Source: a bacterium (GTDB taxonomy: Bacteria; Patescibacteriota; Saccharimonadia; Saccharimonadales; UBA4665). Taken from it: a stretch of DNA of 64,000 bases. The translations under genes and the position numbers were made by a program. The stretch lies in NCBI GenBank assembly GCA_021803105.1, contig JAJZMC010000009.1, positions 62,001-126,000 on the forward strand, given 5' to 3'. Numbering within the stretch: the first letter of the stretch is position 1; every line of letters begins with the position of its first letter. Under the pieces are notes generated by a model, which was not told the origin of the DNA, ran no database searches, and worked only from the letters and a program-made list of their open reading frames with translations. Positions 1 through 11,100 of the stretch are shown here, piece by piece.

Positions 1-1075
1 AAGTAACTGTATCGCCTGGCATAACCATTTCTTTGTCAGCTGGTAATTCAACTTCACCAGTTACATCAGTTGTTCTAAAGTAAAACTGAGGCTTATATCC
101 CTTAAAGAATGGTGTGTGTCTTCCACCTTCTTCTTTAGTTAAAATATAAACTTCTGAATCAAATTCAGTGTGAGGAGTTATAGATCCAGGTTTAGCTAAA
201 ACTTGTCCTCGCTCAATGTCATCTCGTTCTATTCCACGAAGTAATACTCCAGCATTATCTCCGGCTTGACCTTGATCTAAGCTTTTTTTGAAAGCTTCGA
301 TTCCAGTTACAACAGATTTTTTGCTTGGTCTAATTCCAATAATTTCAACCTCATCGTTAATTTTAACGATACCAGTTTCAATACGACCGGTGGCAACTGT
401 TCCACGTCCTTTAATCGAGAAAACGTCTTCTATTGGCATTAGAAATGGCTTATCTAACTCTCTTTTTGGCTCTGGAATATAGTCGTCCATAGCTTTAACA
501 AGTTCCATAATTGCGTCTTCATTTGGACCGTCACCTTCTAGAGCTTTAGTAGCTGATCCTCTAACAATTGGGGCTTCTCTATCGAAACCATTCTTTTCAA
601 GTAAGTCTCTAATTTCTTCTTCTACTAAATCAACTAACTCAGCATCAGCAAGATCCATCTTATTCATAAAGACTAAGATTTTAGGTACACCAACCTGACG
701 AGCAAGTAATACGTGTTCTCTTGTTTGAGGCATTGGACCATCGGCAGCAGATACAACCAAAATTGCACCATCAATTTGGGCTGCACCAGTAATCATGTTC
801 TTAACGTAATCAGCATGACCTGGCATATCAACATGCGCATAGTGTCTCTTTTCACTTTCATATTCTTGATGAGAAGTTGCGATTGTTATACCGCGCTGTT
901 TTTCTTCCGGCGCATTATCTATCTGATCATAAGCAACTGGTTTATTAATTTTACTTGGTAATTTTTTAGCTAAAACTGAAGTAATTGCAGCTGTTAAAGT
1001 CGTCTTACCGTGGTCAACATGACCCATTGTACCAACGTTAACATGTGGTTTAGATCGATCAAATTGATCTGCCAT
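1..1075 (-). CDS. tuf: Elongation factor Tu, C-terminus cut by window edge
   Basis: EF-Tu is the GTPase that delivers aminoacyl-tRNA to the ribosomal A site. About 358 codons are present; the C-terminus lies beyond position 1. The G motifs are all canonical: GHVDHGKT (residues 18-25), RGITI (61-65), DMPGH (83-87) and NKMD (138-141), followed by the domain 2 beta barrel ([13 protein letters not shown]). The ATG at 1075 is preceded by a strong Shine-Dalgarno, AAGGAG, seven bases upstream. It is the last gene of the rpsL-rpsG-fusA-tuf order, but it also has its own promoter in the 126-bp gap after fusA, so it can be transcribed independently. The identification is certain. Confidence 0.98.
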   Translation of the reverse strand, partial: MADQFDRSKPHVNVGTMGHVDHGKTTLTAAITSVLAKKLPSKINKPVAYDQIDNAPEEKQRGITIATSHQEYESEKRHYAHVDMPGHADYVKNMITGAAQIDGAILVVSAADGPMPQTREHVLLARQVGVPKILVFMNKMDLADAELVDLVEEEIRDLLEKNGFDREAPIVRGSATKALEGDGPNEDAIMELVKAMDDYIPEPKRELDKPFLMPIEDVFSIKGRGTVATGRIETGIVKINDEVEIIGIRPSKKSVVTGIEAFKKSLDQGQAGDNAGVLLRGIERDDIERGQVLAKPGSITPHTEFDSEVYILTKEEGGRHTPFFKGYKPQFYFRTTDVTGEVELPADKEMVMPGDTVT

Positions 1076-1158
1076 AGTTGTCTCCTTAATTAATTATTTA
1101 TTGATTTTCTAAAACTTTTGCATTATTAACAATAACACTCACGCAAAGTGACCCTTTA

Positions 1159-1188
1159 ATTATAAGATGAAATCCTAGTGTTTGTAAA
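1159..1188 (-). promoter_or_regulatory. Promoter of tuf
   Basis: On the minus strand, TTTACA (1188-1183), an 18-bp spacer and a perfect TATAAT (1164-1159) form a sigma70-type promoter. The predicted start is near 1152, giving a leader of about 75 nt before the tuf ATG. The leader contains a small TCAC/GTGA hairpin. This gives tuf an internal promoter within the str operon. Confidence 0.75.
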
Positions 1189-1201
1189 GTAATTTATTTG
1201 T

Positions 1202-3289
1202 TTATTTAGAATTTTTAGCAATTATAGCATCTGTCACATTACTAGGGACATCAGAATAATGATCAAGTTCCATTGTAGAACTAGCTCTACCTTGAGTCAT
1301 TGAACGAAGATTGGTAGTATAACCAAACATTTCACCAAGAGGAACAAAAGCTGTTATTTCTTTAATGCCACCACTAAGATCTTCCATTGATTCAATTTGG
1401 CCCCGTTTTGAATTTAAATCACCAATTACATCACCCATAAATGATTCTGGCGTGACAACAACTACTTTCATAATCGGTTCAAGTAAAACTGGACTAGCTT
1501 TTTTGACACCTTCCTGAAGAGCCATTGATCCAGCGATTTTAAATGCTAACTCGGACGAATCTACATCATGATAACTACCGTCATAAAGTTCAGCAATAAT
1601 ATCAACAACTGGATAACCTGCCAAAACACCATTACTCATAGCTTCTGTAATACCCTGTTCTACTGGCTTAATATATTCAGCCGGAACAACTCCACCTTTA
1701 ATTGAATTAACAAATTTAAAGCCCTGACCAGATTCATTTTGAGATAATCTAAGCCAAACATCACCATATTGTCCTCGTCCACCTGATTGTCTAATAAACT
1801 TACCTTGAACTTCAACATTAGATTTTCTAATCGTTTCACGATAGGCTACTTGAGGTTGACCGATATTAGCCTCAACGGTAAATTCACGCTTCATTCTATC
1901 TACTAATATCTCTAGATGTAGTTCTCCCATACCAGAAATAATAGTTTGACCAGTTTCATCATCAACTCTAATTCGGAAAGTAGGATCTTCTTCAGCCAAA
2001 CGTTGTAGAGCCAAACTCATTTTTTCTTGATCAGCTTTTGTTTTAGGTTCAATCGCAATTGAAACCGGTGGCTCTGGAAAAGTAATACTCTCTAAAATAA
2101 TCTGGTGAGTCATGTCAGACAAAGTATGCCCAGTAGTCGTACCCTTAAGTCCCACAATGGCTGCAATATCCCCCGCAGTTACTTCGCTAACATCTTCTCT
2201 TTTATCGGCTTGCATACGAACAATTCTACCAACTCGCTCTTTTTCACCAGTAGAACTATTTAGAATATAACTACCGGATGATATCTTACCAGAATAGACC
2301 CTAAAATAAGCTAATTTTCCAACAAATGGATCGGTAGCGATTTTAAAAGCTAAAGCTGAAAAAGGTTCACTAACCATGGGTTTTCTTTCAATCTCTTCAG
2401 CAGTTTTAGGATTAATACCCCAAGTTGATCCTCGTTCAGTCGGACTTGGTAGAAAATCAACAACTAAATCAAGTAACTTTTCTACTATAACTCCCCGGCC
2501 ATCTCCACCACTTACAACATAAAATTTACCCCCAAGTACTGCTTGTCTAATAGCCTGTCTTATATCTTCTTCAGTTAAACCATCTTCCCCAACTTCAAAA
2601 TACTTTTCAAGCATTGTTTCGTCTTCACTAACAGCATTTTCAATCAATAAACTACGATATTTTTTAACATGATCCATCATATCGGCAGGAATTTCACCTT
2701 CTACCAATTCATGATCGGTAAAAGCACTATATGTATAAGCTTTCATAGATATTAGATCTACGACACCATTAATCGACTGCTCAAAACCAATTGGTAAGTG
2801 AATAGGGAATGCCCGTTTAGATAATCTAGTATGGATCGACTCTAAAGATTTATAAAAATCACCGCCTGTTTGATTAATCTTATTAATAAAACAAATACGA
2901 GGAACACCATATTTATCGGCTTGACGCCAAACCGTCTCAGATTGTGATTCAACACCCATTTTACCGTCAAATACTACACAAGCACCATCAAGAACTCTTA
3001 AACTTCTCTCTACTTCCACAGTAAAATCAATATGTCCCGGTGTATCAATTATATTTATTTGATGATCTTTCCAATAACAAGTTACGGCAGCTGATACAAT
3101 AGTGATACCCCGTTCTCGTTCTTGCTCCATCCAGTCTGTAGTTGTTTCACCTTCATGAACAGCTCCAATTTTATGTTTAAGACCCGTACGATAAAGGATA
3201 CCTTCTGTGGTAGTCGTCTTACCAGCATCAATATGAGCAATAATACCTATATTTCTTAACTTATCAATTACGACTTTTTTATCTGCCAT
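1202..3289 (-). CDS. fusA: Elongation factor G
   Basis: EF-G is the translocation GTPase and also acts in ribosome recycling. At 695 aa it is full length, with G domain, domain II, and domains III-V (the [11 protein letters not shown] and GGRGQYGDV segments are recognisable). G1 AHIDAGKTT (18-26) and G3 DTPGH (82-86) are normal. The guanine-specificity motif, normally NKxD, reads NKIN at 136-139 (codon AAT where GAT is expected), an unusual change at a near-invariant position. The Shine-Dalgarno is weak (GGA upstream of ATG 3289). It lies between rpsG and tuf in the classical str order. The family call is certain; the effect of the G4 change is not known. Confidence 0.98.
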   Translation of the reverse strand: MADKKVVIDKLRNIGIIAHIDAGKTTTTEGILYRTGLKHKIGAVHEGETTTDWMEQERERGITIVSAAVTCYWKDHQINIIDTPGHIDFTVEVERSLRVLDGACVVFDGKMGVESQSETVWRQADKYGVPRICFINKINQTGGDFYKSLESIHTRLSKRAFPIHLPIGFEQSINGVVDLISMKAYTYSAFTDHELVEGEIPADMMDHVKKYRSLLIENAVSEDETMLEKYFEVGEDGLTEEDIRQAIRQAVLGGKFYVVSGGDGRGVIVEKLLDLVVDFLPSPTERGSTWGINPKTAEEIERKPMVSEPFSALAFKIATDPFVGKLAYFRVYSGKISSGSYILNSSTGEKERVGRIVRMQADKREDVSEVTAGDIAAIVGLKGTTTGHTLSDMTHQIILESITFPEPPVSIAIEPKTKADQEKMSLALQRLAEEDPTFRIRVDDETGQTIISGMGELHLEILVDRMKREFTVEANIGQPQVAYRETIRKSNVEVQGKFIRQSGGRGQYGDVWLRLSQNESGQGFKFVNSIKGGVVPAEYIKPVEQGITEAMSNGVLAGYPVVDIIAELYDGSYHDVDSSELAFKIAGSMALQEGVKKASPVLLEPIMKVVVVTPESFMGDVIGDLNSKRGQIESMEDLSGGIKEITAFVPLGEMFGYTTNLRSMTQGRASSTMELDHYSDVPSNVTDAIIAKNSK

Positions 3290-3337
3290 ACAAATCCATT
3301 CTCTATATTTATTAAATATTTACTAAATTACTCAATC

Positions 3338-3820
3338 TTAAGCCATTCTTGCAAAATGAGCAAAAGCTCTATTTGCTTCAGCCATTTTATGAGTATCTTC
3401 TTTTTTCTTGACAGCTGCTCCTTGATTATTGTATGCATCACAAAGTTCGGAAGCTATACATTCAATCATGTTAGTACCTTTACGAGAACGACAAGCTGCT
3501 ACAAACCACATTGTAGTTAAATGGTTTTGACGTTGACCTCTAACTTCAAATGGTATTTGATAATTAGCACCACCAACACGACGAGAACGAGTTTCCATAT
3601 GTGGCTCAATGTTTTTAAAAGCCTGATCAAATACATCTAGCGGATTATCAATTTTAAGTCGTACGGCAGCAAGTTGCATGCCTGCGTAAACCTGTTTTTC
3701 AGCAAGTTGTTTTTTACCGTTCTTCATAATCCGATTAATTAATTTTTGGACCTTTATATTATTATAGATTCTATCAGGATTAACGGGTCTAATAAGTGTT
3801 TTAGTGACTTTGCGTGGCAT
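3338..3820 (-). CDS. rpsG: 30S ribosomal protein S7
   Basis: S7 is the primary assembly protein of the 3' domain of 16S rRNA and forms part of the 30S head near the E site. At 160 aa it is near the usual 155-160. The N-terminal basic segment and the METRSRRVGGANYQIPFEV block are typical of S7. The start codon overlaps the rpsL stop by one base (TAATG), so the two are translationally coupled; AAGGAG lies inside the end of rpsL. Part of the rpsL-rpsG-fusA-tuf operon. In E. coli S7 represses its own operon; no such target could be recognised here. Confidence 0.98.
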   Translation of the reverse strand: MPRKVTKTLIRPVNPDRIYNNIKVQKLINRIMKNGKKQLAEKQVYAGMQLAAVRLKIDNPLDVFDQAFKNIEPHMETRSRRVGGANYQIPFEVRGQRQNHLTTMWFVAACRSRKGTNMIECIASELCDAYNNQGAAVKKKEDTHKMAEANRAFAHFARMA

Positions 3821-4233
3821 TATTTCTTCTCCTTTTTGGCACCATATTTAGAACGTCCACGTTGTCTTTTTGCAACACCTTGTAAATCTAAAGCACCTCG
3901 AACTATATGATATCTAACTCCAGGAAGATCTTTTACGCGTCCACCTCGAACTAAAACAACAGCATGTTCTTGTAAATTATGACCTTCTCCACCAATATAT
4001 GCCCAAACTTCATAACCATTCGTTAATCTAACACGAGCAACTTTACGAAGAGCTGAATTAGGTTTTTTGGGTGTCTTAGTGGTAACTTTCACGCAAACAC
4101 CTCTCTTGAAAGGAGAGGCCTTTTCGTAGTTAGATGTTTTTAAATTATTAACAACCCGACCCATAGCAGGTGATTTACTCTTGATCATTACTCTAGATCT
4201 TGGATGTTTAACTAATTGATTAATTGTTGGCAT
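3820..4233 (-). CDS. rpsL: 30S ribosomal protein S12
   Basis: S12 lies at the decoding centre and contributes to tRNA selection accuracy. The motifs [12 protein letters not shown] and [13 protein letters not shown] are intact, so the lysines associated with streptomycin resistance when mutated are the wild-type residues. At 137 aa it is about 13 residues longer than E. coli S12; the extra residues sit near positions 20-40, before KRGVC. A strong AAAGGAG Shine-Dalgarno stands seven bases before the ATG. First gene of the str operon. The 120-bp gap to rpoC holds no promoter I can defend, so transcription may read through from rpoC. Confidence 0.98.
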   Translation of the reverse strand: MPTINQLVKHPRSRVMIKSKSPAMGRVVNNLKTSNYEKASPFKRGVCVKVTTKTPKKPNSALRKVARVRLTNGYEVWAYIGGEGHNLQEHAVVLVRGGRVKDLPGVRYHIVRGALDLQGVAKRQRGRSKYGAKKEKK

Positions 4234-4353
4234 ATATCTCCTTTAAAATATTTAACTCTACCACTTTATATGTTTCTTAAATTATGCCGAAATAAAAAAT
4301 CTAATTTAAAGCTCGGAGTATTGATAAAAATGACTTGAATCACTCTAACAGAT

Positions 4354-7300
4354 TTAAGTTGAAAGTTCAACTAAATTATCTTCCCTAATTACCTCTTCTT
4401 CATTATCTGGTTCAACAAATCCAGTTCCAACAGGTATTTTTCGACCCAAAATTACATTTTCCTTAAGACCAAATAATTTATCTGTTTTTCCACTAGTTGC
4501 CGCACTAATTAATACTCTGGTAGTATCTTGAAAAGAAGCTGCTGATAAGAATGAGTCAGTACTAAGACTAGCCTTAGTAATACCGAGTAATAACTGATTG
4601 ACAACAGCAGGTGCTTTACCTTTACTAATTAAGCTCTCATTTGCTTCAACAACAGCTAACTTAGAAACTATATCTCCTGTTACGAAATCACTATCAGCTG
4701 GATCTTCAATTTGAACTCGAGAAAACATTTGCCGAACGATAATTTCTAAATGTTTAGATGAAATATTTTGACCTTGACCAGCAAAAATATGAAGTATTTC
4801 ATTCATAATATATCTTTGAGTAGCTTCAACTCCTTGAAGACGCATTAAATCTTGTAAATTAATCGACCCATTTGTAATCTTTTGACCAGCAATAACTCGA
4901 TCTCCATCAGATACAATAATTTGTTTAAAATTAGGAATCTCATATCGTAATTTACTCTGCTTTGTTGGTAATAACATAATGGTATTTTTAGAAATTTCAA
5001 CCTTACCACCAATTGGCGCTATGATTGGTTCGGAATGATCTTCAAAACTAGCTAGGACGTCACCAATCACCACTTCTGAACCATTGGCAATTAAAGCCTT
5101 TTTATCGTGTAATGGGAATTTCAATGGTTTAACATCTTCAGCGGTAACAGTAACTACATAATGATTACCTTCTTCCCAAACATTAATTACACCATTAATT
5201 TCAGCTAGATAAGCTTGGCCTTTTGGATTTCGGGCTTCAAATAACTCTTCAATACGAGTCAAACCCTGTGCTGTATCATCCAATATTAAAGCACCTCCAC
5301 GGTGTTTACTATCAAGACTAAGCTGTGTTCCAGGTTCACCAATACTTTGAGCAGCAATAACTCCAATTGGATAATGATCTGATACTAAATGATTAGTAGC
5401 TGGATCAAGACCATAAGATTTTCGAGGAACACCATGTACGCTTGTACAACTAAGAGCACTCATAATCCGAACACCGTCAATAGCTAAATCATTGTCCATG
5501 GCCTCCGCAATCTCAGCAGTAATTAACTCAGCTTTTTTAAGATAACCATCGACGTCCTGAGCAACATAACGACCAATTAATCTAGAAGCGTATGAAACAC
5601 CAATTTCAGCAGCATCAGATCTTAACATAGTAAAACCAGGATCATTATCATCGGTAGATATAGTAAAGACATCCTGTGATACATCAACTAATCTTCGTGT
5701 TAAGTAACCAGCATCAGCGGTTTTTAGAGCAATATCAATCAAAGCCTTTCTAGTACCCCTAGTATCCGTAAAGTATTCTAGTGGTTCAAGACCTTTCATA
5801 TAACCTGACTTAATTGGTAATTCAATCGCTTTACCAGAAGCGTCTTGTTTAATACCAATCATGCCAACTGCATTTTTCATCTGAGAAATATTTCCCCTAG
5901 CACCAGAAGTAATAGCTATAGCCATAGTCGAATCAACATTTATCATTTGGTTTGATAGTGCATCTTGAACTTTACCATCTACTTTATTCCAGTTATCAAT
6001 AACTAAACGTTCTCTTTCACTGTCACTTATAAAACCAGCTGCATAATCGTCTGCAATAGTGATAGCACGTTTCTCTCCATCGTCTAGCATTTCATTCATA
6101 CCGGAAATAGGAAGAAAATCGTCCATTCCCATAGATAATCCTGATAGAGTGGCATAATAAAATCCAATCTCTTTTAACGTATCAGCAATTTCAGCGGTTT
6201 TATCTTGATCATAGTGTGCATAAACATCAACCATAACTTTTTGTAACCGTTTTTTTGTCATAATGTCATCTTGAAACTCAAAATCATCTGGAAAAGCTTC
6301 GTTAAACATCATTCGACCAAATGTAGTTTGTCGAATTTCACCTCTAAAAGGTAGTCTTACAAAACTTTGTAGTCCAATCTGCTTACTATCAAAAGCCATG
6401 ATGGCCTCATCTAATGATGAAAAGTTTTTAATATCTTTTTTATCATAAATTTGTTTAAGATATGTCAAATAATAACAACCAAGTACAATATCCTGCTCAA
6501 TGTGTAATATAGGTGAACCATCAGCTGGTTTAAGTAAATTACGAGAAGCAGCCATAATATTTTTAGCTTCTGCTTGAGCATCCTCACTTAATGGTAAGTG
6601 TACTGCCATTTGGTCACCATCAAAATCTGCATTAAAACCCTTACAAACCAAAGGATGAAGTTGAATAGCACGACCTTCAATCAAAACTGGCTGAAAAGCC
6701 TGGATACTTAGACGATGCAAACTTGGTGCACGGTTAAGAAGTACGTATTTTCCTTTAATAACCTCGTCAAGCGCATCCCAAACAACAGTTTCTCCAAGTT
6801 CGATTAATCGAGAAGCACTACGAATATTGTGAGCTAATTCTTTTTGAATTAATTCACCGATCACAAAAGGTTTAAATAATTCCAAAGCCATCATCTTAGG
6901 TAGACCACATTGATTGATATTAAGGTCAGGACCAGAAACAATCACTGATCGACCTGAATAGTCAACTCTTTTACCAAGTAAATTCTGACGAAAACGGCCT
7001 TGTTTCCCTTTTAGAAGATCAGATAAACTCTTTAATTTACGTCTTTGACCAGTTGCAGCCACAGCACGTCCAGATCTAGTACTATTATTGTCAATTAAGG
7101 CATCTACTGCTTCTTGAAGCATGCGTTGTTCGTTACGTCGAATTACTTCCGGAGCGTTAAGGTCCATTAATTTTTTTAATCTATTATTTCGATTAATCAC
7201 CCTTCTATAAAGATCATTTAAATCAGAAGTGGCAAATCGTCCGCCAGTTAGCTGAACCATTGGTCTTAGGTCGGGCGGAATAACTGGTAAAATCGAAATA

Positions 7301-8190
7301 CAAAGTGAACTCGGAAATATATTTGCCCGTTTCATACTCTCCAGTAATCGAAGCCTTTTCATTAATTTCTTTTTGCGTTGACCTTTAGCTTCTTCAGTTA
7401 AATCAGTTAATTTTTTAATTAAACGATCAAGATCAATATTATCTAACAACTCTTTTAATGCACTACCACCCATACCAACAGTGATAATATCTTTTAATTC
7501 ATCGGGTAATGCCCGATAGTCAGATTCGGAAATCAAACTAAACTTTTCTAAGCCATCAAATTGCTTTTTTAGTATTTCAAAAGCATCAGTAACTTCTTTA
7601 ATCTCTTTATTTTGTAATTCTGCAAGAGCTTTAACATTAGATCCTTCAGCTTTTGCTTCATTTTCATATCGAAGCTTAATTGCCTCTTTAGCAGCACTAA
7701 ATTCCGCCTCTTTGTCTAACAAATATTGATCACGTTTTTTAGTATCAACAGTTTTAATTACATAACTAGCGAAATAAGCTACTTTTTCTAGATTTTTTAC
7801 AGTCATACCTAGAATCAAACCAATAGCTGACGGAGTACCTTTTAAAAACCAAATATGTGCAACTGGTACAGCTAGACTTATATGTCCCATTCTCTCTCGT
7901 CTAACAATTGACTTGGTTACTAATTCACCATTTTTATCTACCGCTGCTTCACGAGACCGAACCCCCTTATATTTAGCATCATGGGGATTAATGTCTTTAA
8001 CTGGTCCAAAAATTCGTTCACAGAATAAGCCATCACGTTCAGGTTTTTGTGTTCGATAATTAATAGTTTCAGGTTTAGTAACTTCACCATAACTCCAATC
8101 AAGAATATCGGCCGGACTAGCTACTGCTAATCTAACAGCATCAAAATCCGCAATATCAGTACTAAGTGATTGATGATAGTTTAATTTCAT
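4354..8190 (-). CDS. rpoC: RNA polymerase subunit beta'
   Basis: The beta' subunit (1278 aa) carries the catalytic magnesium site NADFDGDQM (about residues 515-523) and the bridge helix. The start overlaps the rpoB stop by one base, so translation is coupled. Several hallmark residues are missing. The N-terminal zinc ribbon (residues about 66-92) has none of its four cysteines: the usual CxCGKYK is replaced by NPHDAKYK and the CERCGVEV block by VDKNGELV. At the second zinc site only one of four cysteines remains (LSCTSVHGVPRKSYG). In the trigger loop the usual TMRTFH reads SLDSKH, placing Asp960 where Arg is conserved; His963 is kept. The reading frame is intact throughout. Confidence 0.98.
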   Translation of the reverse strand: MKLNYHQSLSTDIADFDAVRLAVASPADILDWSYGEVTKPETINYRTQKPERDGLFCERIFGPVKDINPHDAKYKGVRSREAAVDKNGELVTKSIVRRERMGHISLAVPVAHIWFLKGTPSAIGLILGMTVKNLEKVAYFASYVIKTVDTKKRDQYLLDKEAEFSAAKEAIKLRYENEAKAEGSNVKALAELQNKEIKEVTDAFEILKKQFDGLEKFSLISESDYRALPDELKDIITVGMGGSALKELLDNIDLDRLIKKLTDLTEEAKGQRKKKLMKRLRLLESMKRANIFPSSLCISILPVIPPDLRPMVQLTGGRFATSDLNDLYRRVINRNNRLKKLMDLNAPEVIRRNEQRMLQEAVDALIDNNSTRSGRAVAATGQRRKLKSLSDLLKGKQGRFRQNLLGKRVDYSGRSVIVSGPDLNINQCGLPKMMALELFKPFVIGELIQKELAHNIRSASRLIELGETVVWDALDEVIKGKYVLLNRAPSLHRLSIQAFQPVLIEGRAIQLHPLVCKGFNADFDGDQMAVHLPLSEDAQAEAKNIMAASRNLLKPADGSPILHIEQDIVLGCYYLTYLKQIYDKKDIKNFSSLDEAIMAFDSKQIGLQSFVRLPFRGEIRQTTFGRMMFNEAFPDDFEFQDDIMTKKRLQKVMVDVYAHYDQDKTAEIADTLKEIGFYYATLSGLSMGMDDFLPISGMNEMLDDGEKRAITIADDYAAGFISDSERERLVIDNWNKVDGKVQDALSNQMINVDSTMAIAITSGARGNISQMKNAVGMIGIKQDASGKAIELPIKSGYMKGLEPLEYFTDTRGTRKALIDIALKTADAGYLTRRLVDVSQDVFTISTDDNDPGFTMLRSDAAEIGVSYASRLIGRYVAQDVDGYLKKAELITAEIAEAMDNDLAIDGVRIMSALSCTSVHGVPRKSYGLDPATNHLVSDHYPIGVIAAQSIGEPGTQLSLDSKHRGGALILDDTAQGLTRIEELFEARNPKGQAYLAEINGVINVWEEGNHYVVTVTAEDVKPLKFPLHDKKALIANGSEVVIGDVLASFEDHSEPIIAPIGGKVEISKNTIMLLPTKQSKLRYEIPNFKQIIVSDGDRVIAGQKITNGSINLQDLMRLQGVEATQRYIMNEILHIFAGQGQNISSKHLEIIVRQMFSRVQIEDPADSDFVTGDIVSKLAVVEANESLISKGKAPAVVNQLLLGITKASLSTDSFLSAASFQDTTRVLISAATSGKTDKLFGLKENVILGRKIPVGTGFVEPDNEEEVIREDNLVELST

Positions 8191-11100
8191 TAGATTTTCT
8201 CCTCTTCACCGTTTAAGTCATCATTTGAAGTCGTAGCCGTTAAATCATCGTCTGACTGACTAACAGTAGCACTATCATCAGACAAATCATCATCTAGATC
8301 AACAATCGAAAAATCATCTCCTGGAATTTCGTCAGTAACATCAATATCGGATGCGATCGGTTGAGGAACCAAAACAGATGACTGATTCTCGCCTTCTAGA
8401 TTAATACTTTTCGCTAAAATACTTTCAGCATCTACAATATTTTCAGAATGAACTAAATCAACTTTTAAGCCAAGCCCTTGTAATTCTTTAACCAAAACGT
8501 TGAAACTTTCTGGAACTTTTGGACCAACAATTGGTGTTTGCTTAATAATTGATTCATAAGCTTTAGATCTTCCGTAAACATCATCAGATTTTATGGTTAA
8601 CATTTCTTGAAGAGTATTTGATGCACCATAAGCTTCCAGTGCCCAGACCTCCATTTCTCCAAACCTTTGACCACCATTTTGAGCTTTACCGCCAAGTGGC
8701 TGCTGGGTAACCATAGTGTATGGCCCAGTTGAACGAGCATGAATTTTATCAGCAACCATATGATTTAACTTAATCATATACATTGATCCAACAGTTGTTG
8801 TTTCTTTAAAAGCTTCACCAGTACGACCGTCATATAATTGTTGTTTACCATCAACTGGTAATTTAGCTTCTTTAAGTAATTCTTGAATCTTAGAAAGTGG
8901 CACACCATTAAACGATGGGCTAGCTACTTTAATATTTAAAGCTCTAGCAGCCATACCTAAATGTGTTTCAAACAACTGACCTAAGTTCATTCTAGATGGC
9001 ACACCTAATGGATTAAGAATTATATCTACTGGAGTTCCATCAGCCATAAACGGCATATCTTCAACTGGTAAAATACGAGCAATAACACCCTTATTACCAT
9101 GACGACCACCCAACTTATCGCCAACCGCTATCTTACGCATTTGAGCAACAAAAACTTTAATTTGCATAATAACACCTGCCTTAAGTTCATGACCATTTTC
9201 TTTCGAAAAAACTTTAACGCCAACTACTTTACCGTGTTTTCCGTTACTCATACGCTGTGAGGTATCGCGAACTTCTTTAGCTTTTTCACCGAAAATAGCT
9301 CGTAAAAGTCGTTCTTCAGAACTTAATTCTTGTTCACCTTTAGGTGTAATTTTACCTACTAGAATATCTCCAGGATGAACTTCTGCGCCAATCCGTACAA
9401 TACCATCATCATCCAAGTGTCTTAATGATTCTTCAGAAACATTAGGAATATCTCTGGTAACGATTTCTGGGCCTAATTTAGTTTCACGAACCTCAATCAT
9501 AAAATCAACAATATGAATTGATGTTAACGTATCATCTTCAACTAATTTTCGACTAATAATAATAGCGTCCTCGAAATTATATCCACCCCAAGGCATAAAA
9601 GCGGCTATTAAATCTTTACCTAATGCTAGCTCACCACTACTAATTGACATACCCTCAATTAAAACATCACCCTTTCTAACACGATCTGATGATTGGACAA
9701 CAACTTTTTGATTAATTGACGTTCCTTCGTTACTACGAACAAATCGAGCTGGTATATACTCTTTTGTTCCATTTGAATATTTAACAATAACTTTTTGTGC
9801 ATTTGATACTAAAACTTCTCCATCATCTTCTGCAAGTACTATTTGACCAGTATTTCGAGCTATTACTGCTTCCATACCAGTACCTACAATTGGACTTTGA
9901 GGCTGAATTAAAGGCACAGCCTGACGTTGCTGATTAGAACCCATTAAACTTCGCAAAACATAATTCTTCTCAATAAATGGAATTAAGGCAGCGGTTGATC
10001 CAATAATTTGATTATGAGCAGCATCAATATAGCCCACTTCATTAGCATCAACTTCACCAGACATTAAATTAATACGAGCACTAACTCTTTCGTTAACAAA
10101 ATAACCATTTTCATCGACTTCTGATCCAGCACTGGCAATAATAGATGAACCTTCTTCAAAAGCATCTAGATAAACAATTTCTGAAGTAACATGAGCCTTA
10201 ATTGGCCAGGTTTTCCGAGTTGTTATTTTTGCTAAATTATCAGCATCTTCTTTAGTTATTTTTTTATCTTTTTTAACAATTACTTTACCCTTATCGTTAG
10301 TTAAATCAGTGGCTGCAATTTCACCAACAATTTTAGCTGGTGTAGCAGCATTTAAAACTTTACGATATGGAGTTTCTAAAAAGCCATAATCATTAACCTT
10401 AGCATAAGCAGCCATGTTAAGAACTAAGCCAATATTAGCTCCTTCTGGTGTTTCAACTGCACAAATTCTACCATAATGAGTAGCATGAGCATCTCTAACA
10501 TCAAAACCAGCTCTTTCACGATTTAAGCCACCAGGACCCATAGAACTTAGTCTTCTTTTAGTAGCAAGCTCCGACAAGGGATTAATTTGATCCATAAATT
10601 GACTAAGCTGAGAACTGGCGAAAAATTCTCTAACAGCTGCCACTACTGGACGAGCATTAATAAGTTGAGATGGTCCAACAGTTTCAATCTCCGACATAGA
10701 CATGCGATCTTTAGTATTACGTTCCATACGAAGTAAACCAATTCTAAACTGTCTTTGTACTAATTCTCCAACTAGTTTAATACGTCTGTTAGCTAAACTA
10801 TCGATATCATCCGGACCTTCTTGAGTATTATTCAACCGAATAATTTCAGCCGTAATAGCAACAATATCATCAATACTTATTACTCGACCTTCTATAGTAT
10901 TAGGTATATTAAGATCAAGTCTTTTATTAATTTTATAACGACCAACTCGACTAAAATCAAATCTTTTGTAGTTATAAAACATATTCTCAATTAAGTTACG
11001 GGCATTATCTACAGTTGCTAAATCACCCGGTCTTAACCGACGATAAACTTCAATTAAAGCATCATTTTGCCCTTTAGCAGTGTCTTTGTCTAATGTAGCT

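Noticed and set aside
4234-4353. Promoter for rpsL (TATAAA near 4270)
   Set aside because: No acceptable -35 at 16-18 bp; read-through from rpoC explains expression as well.
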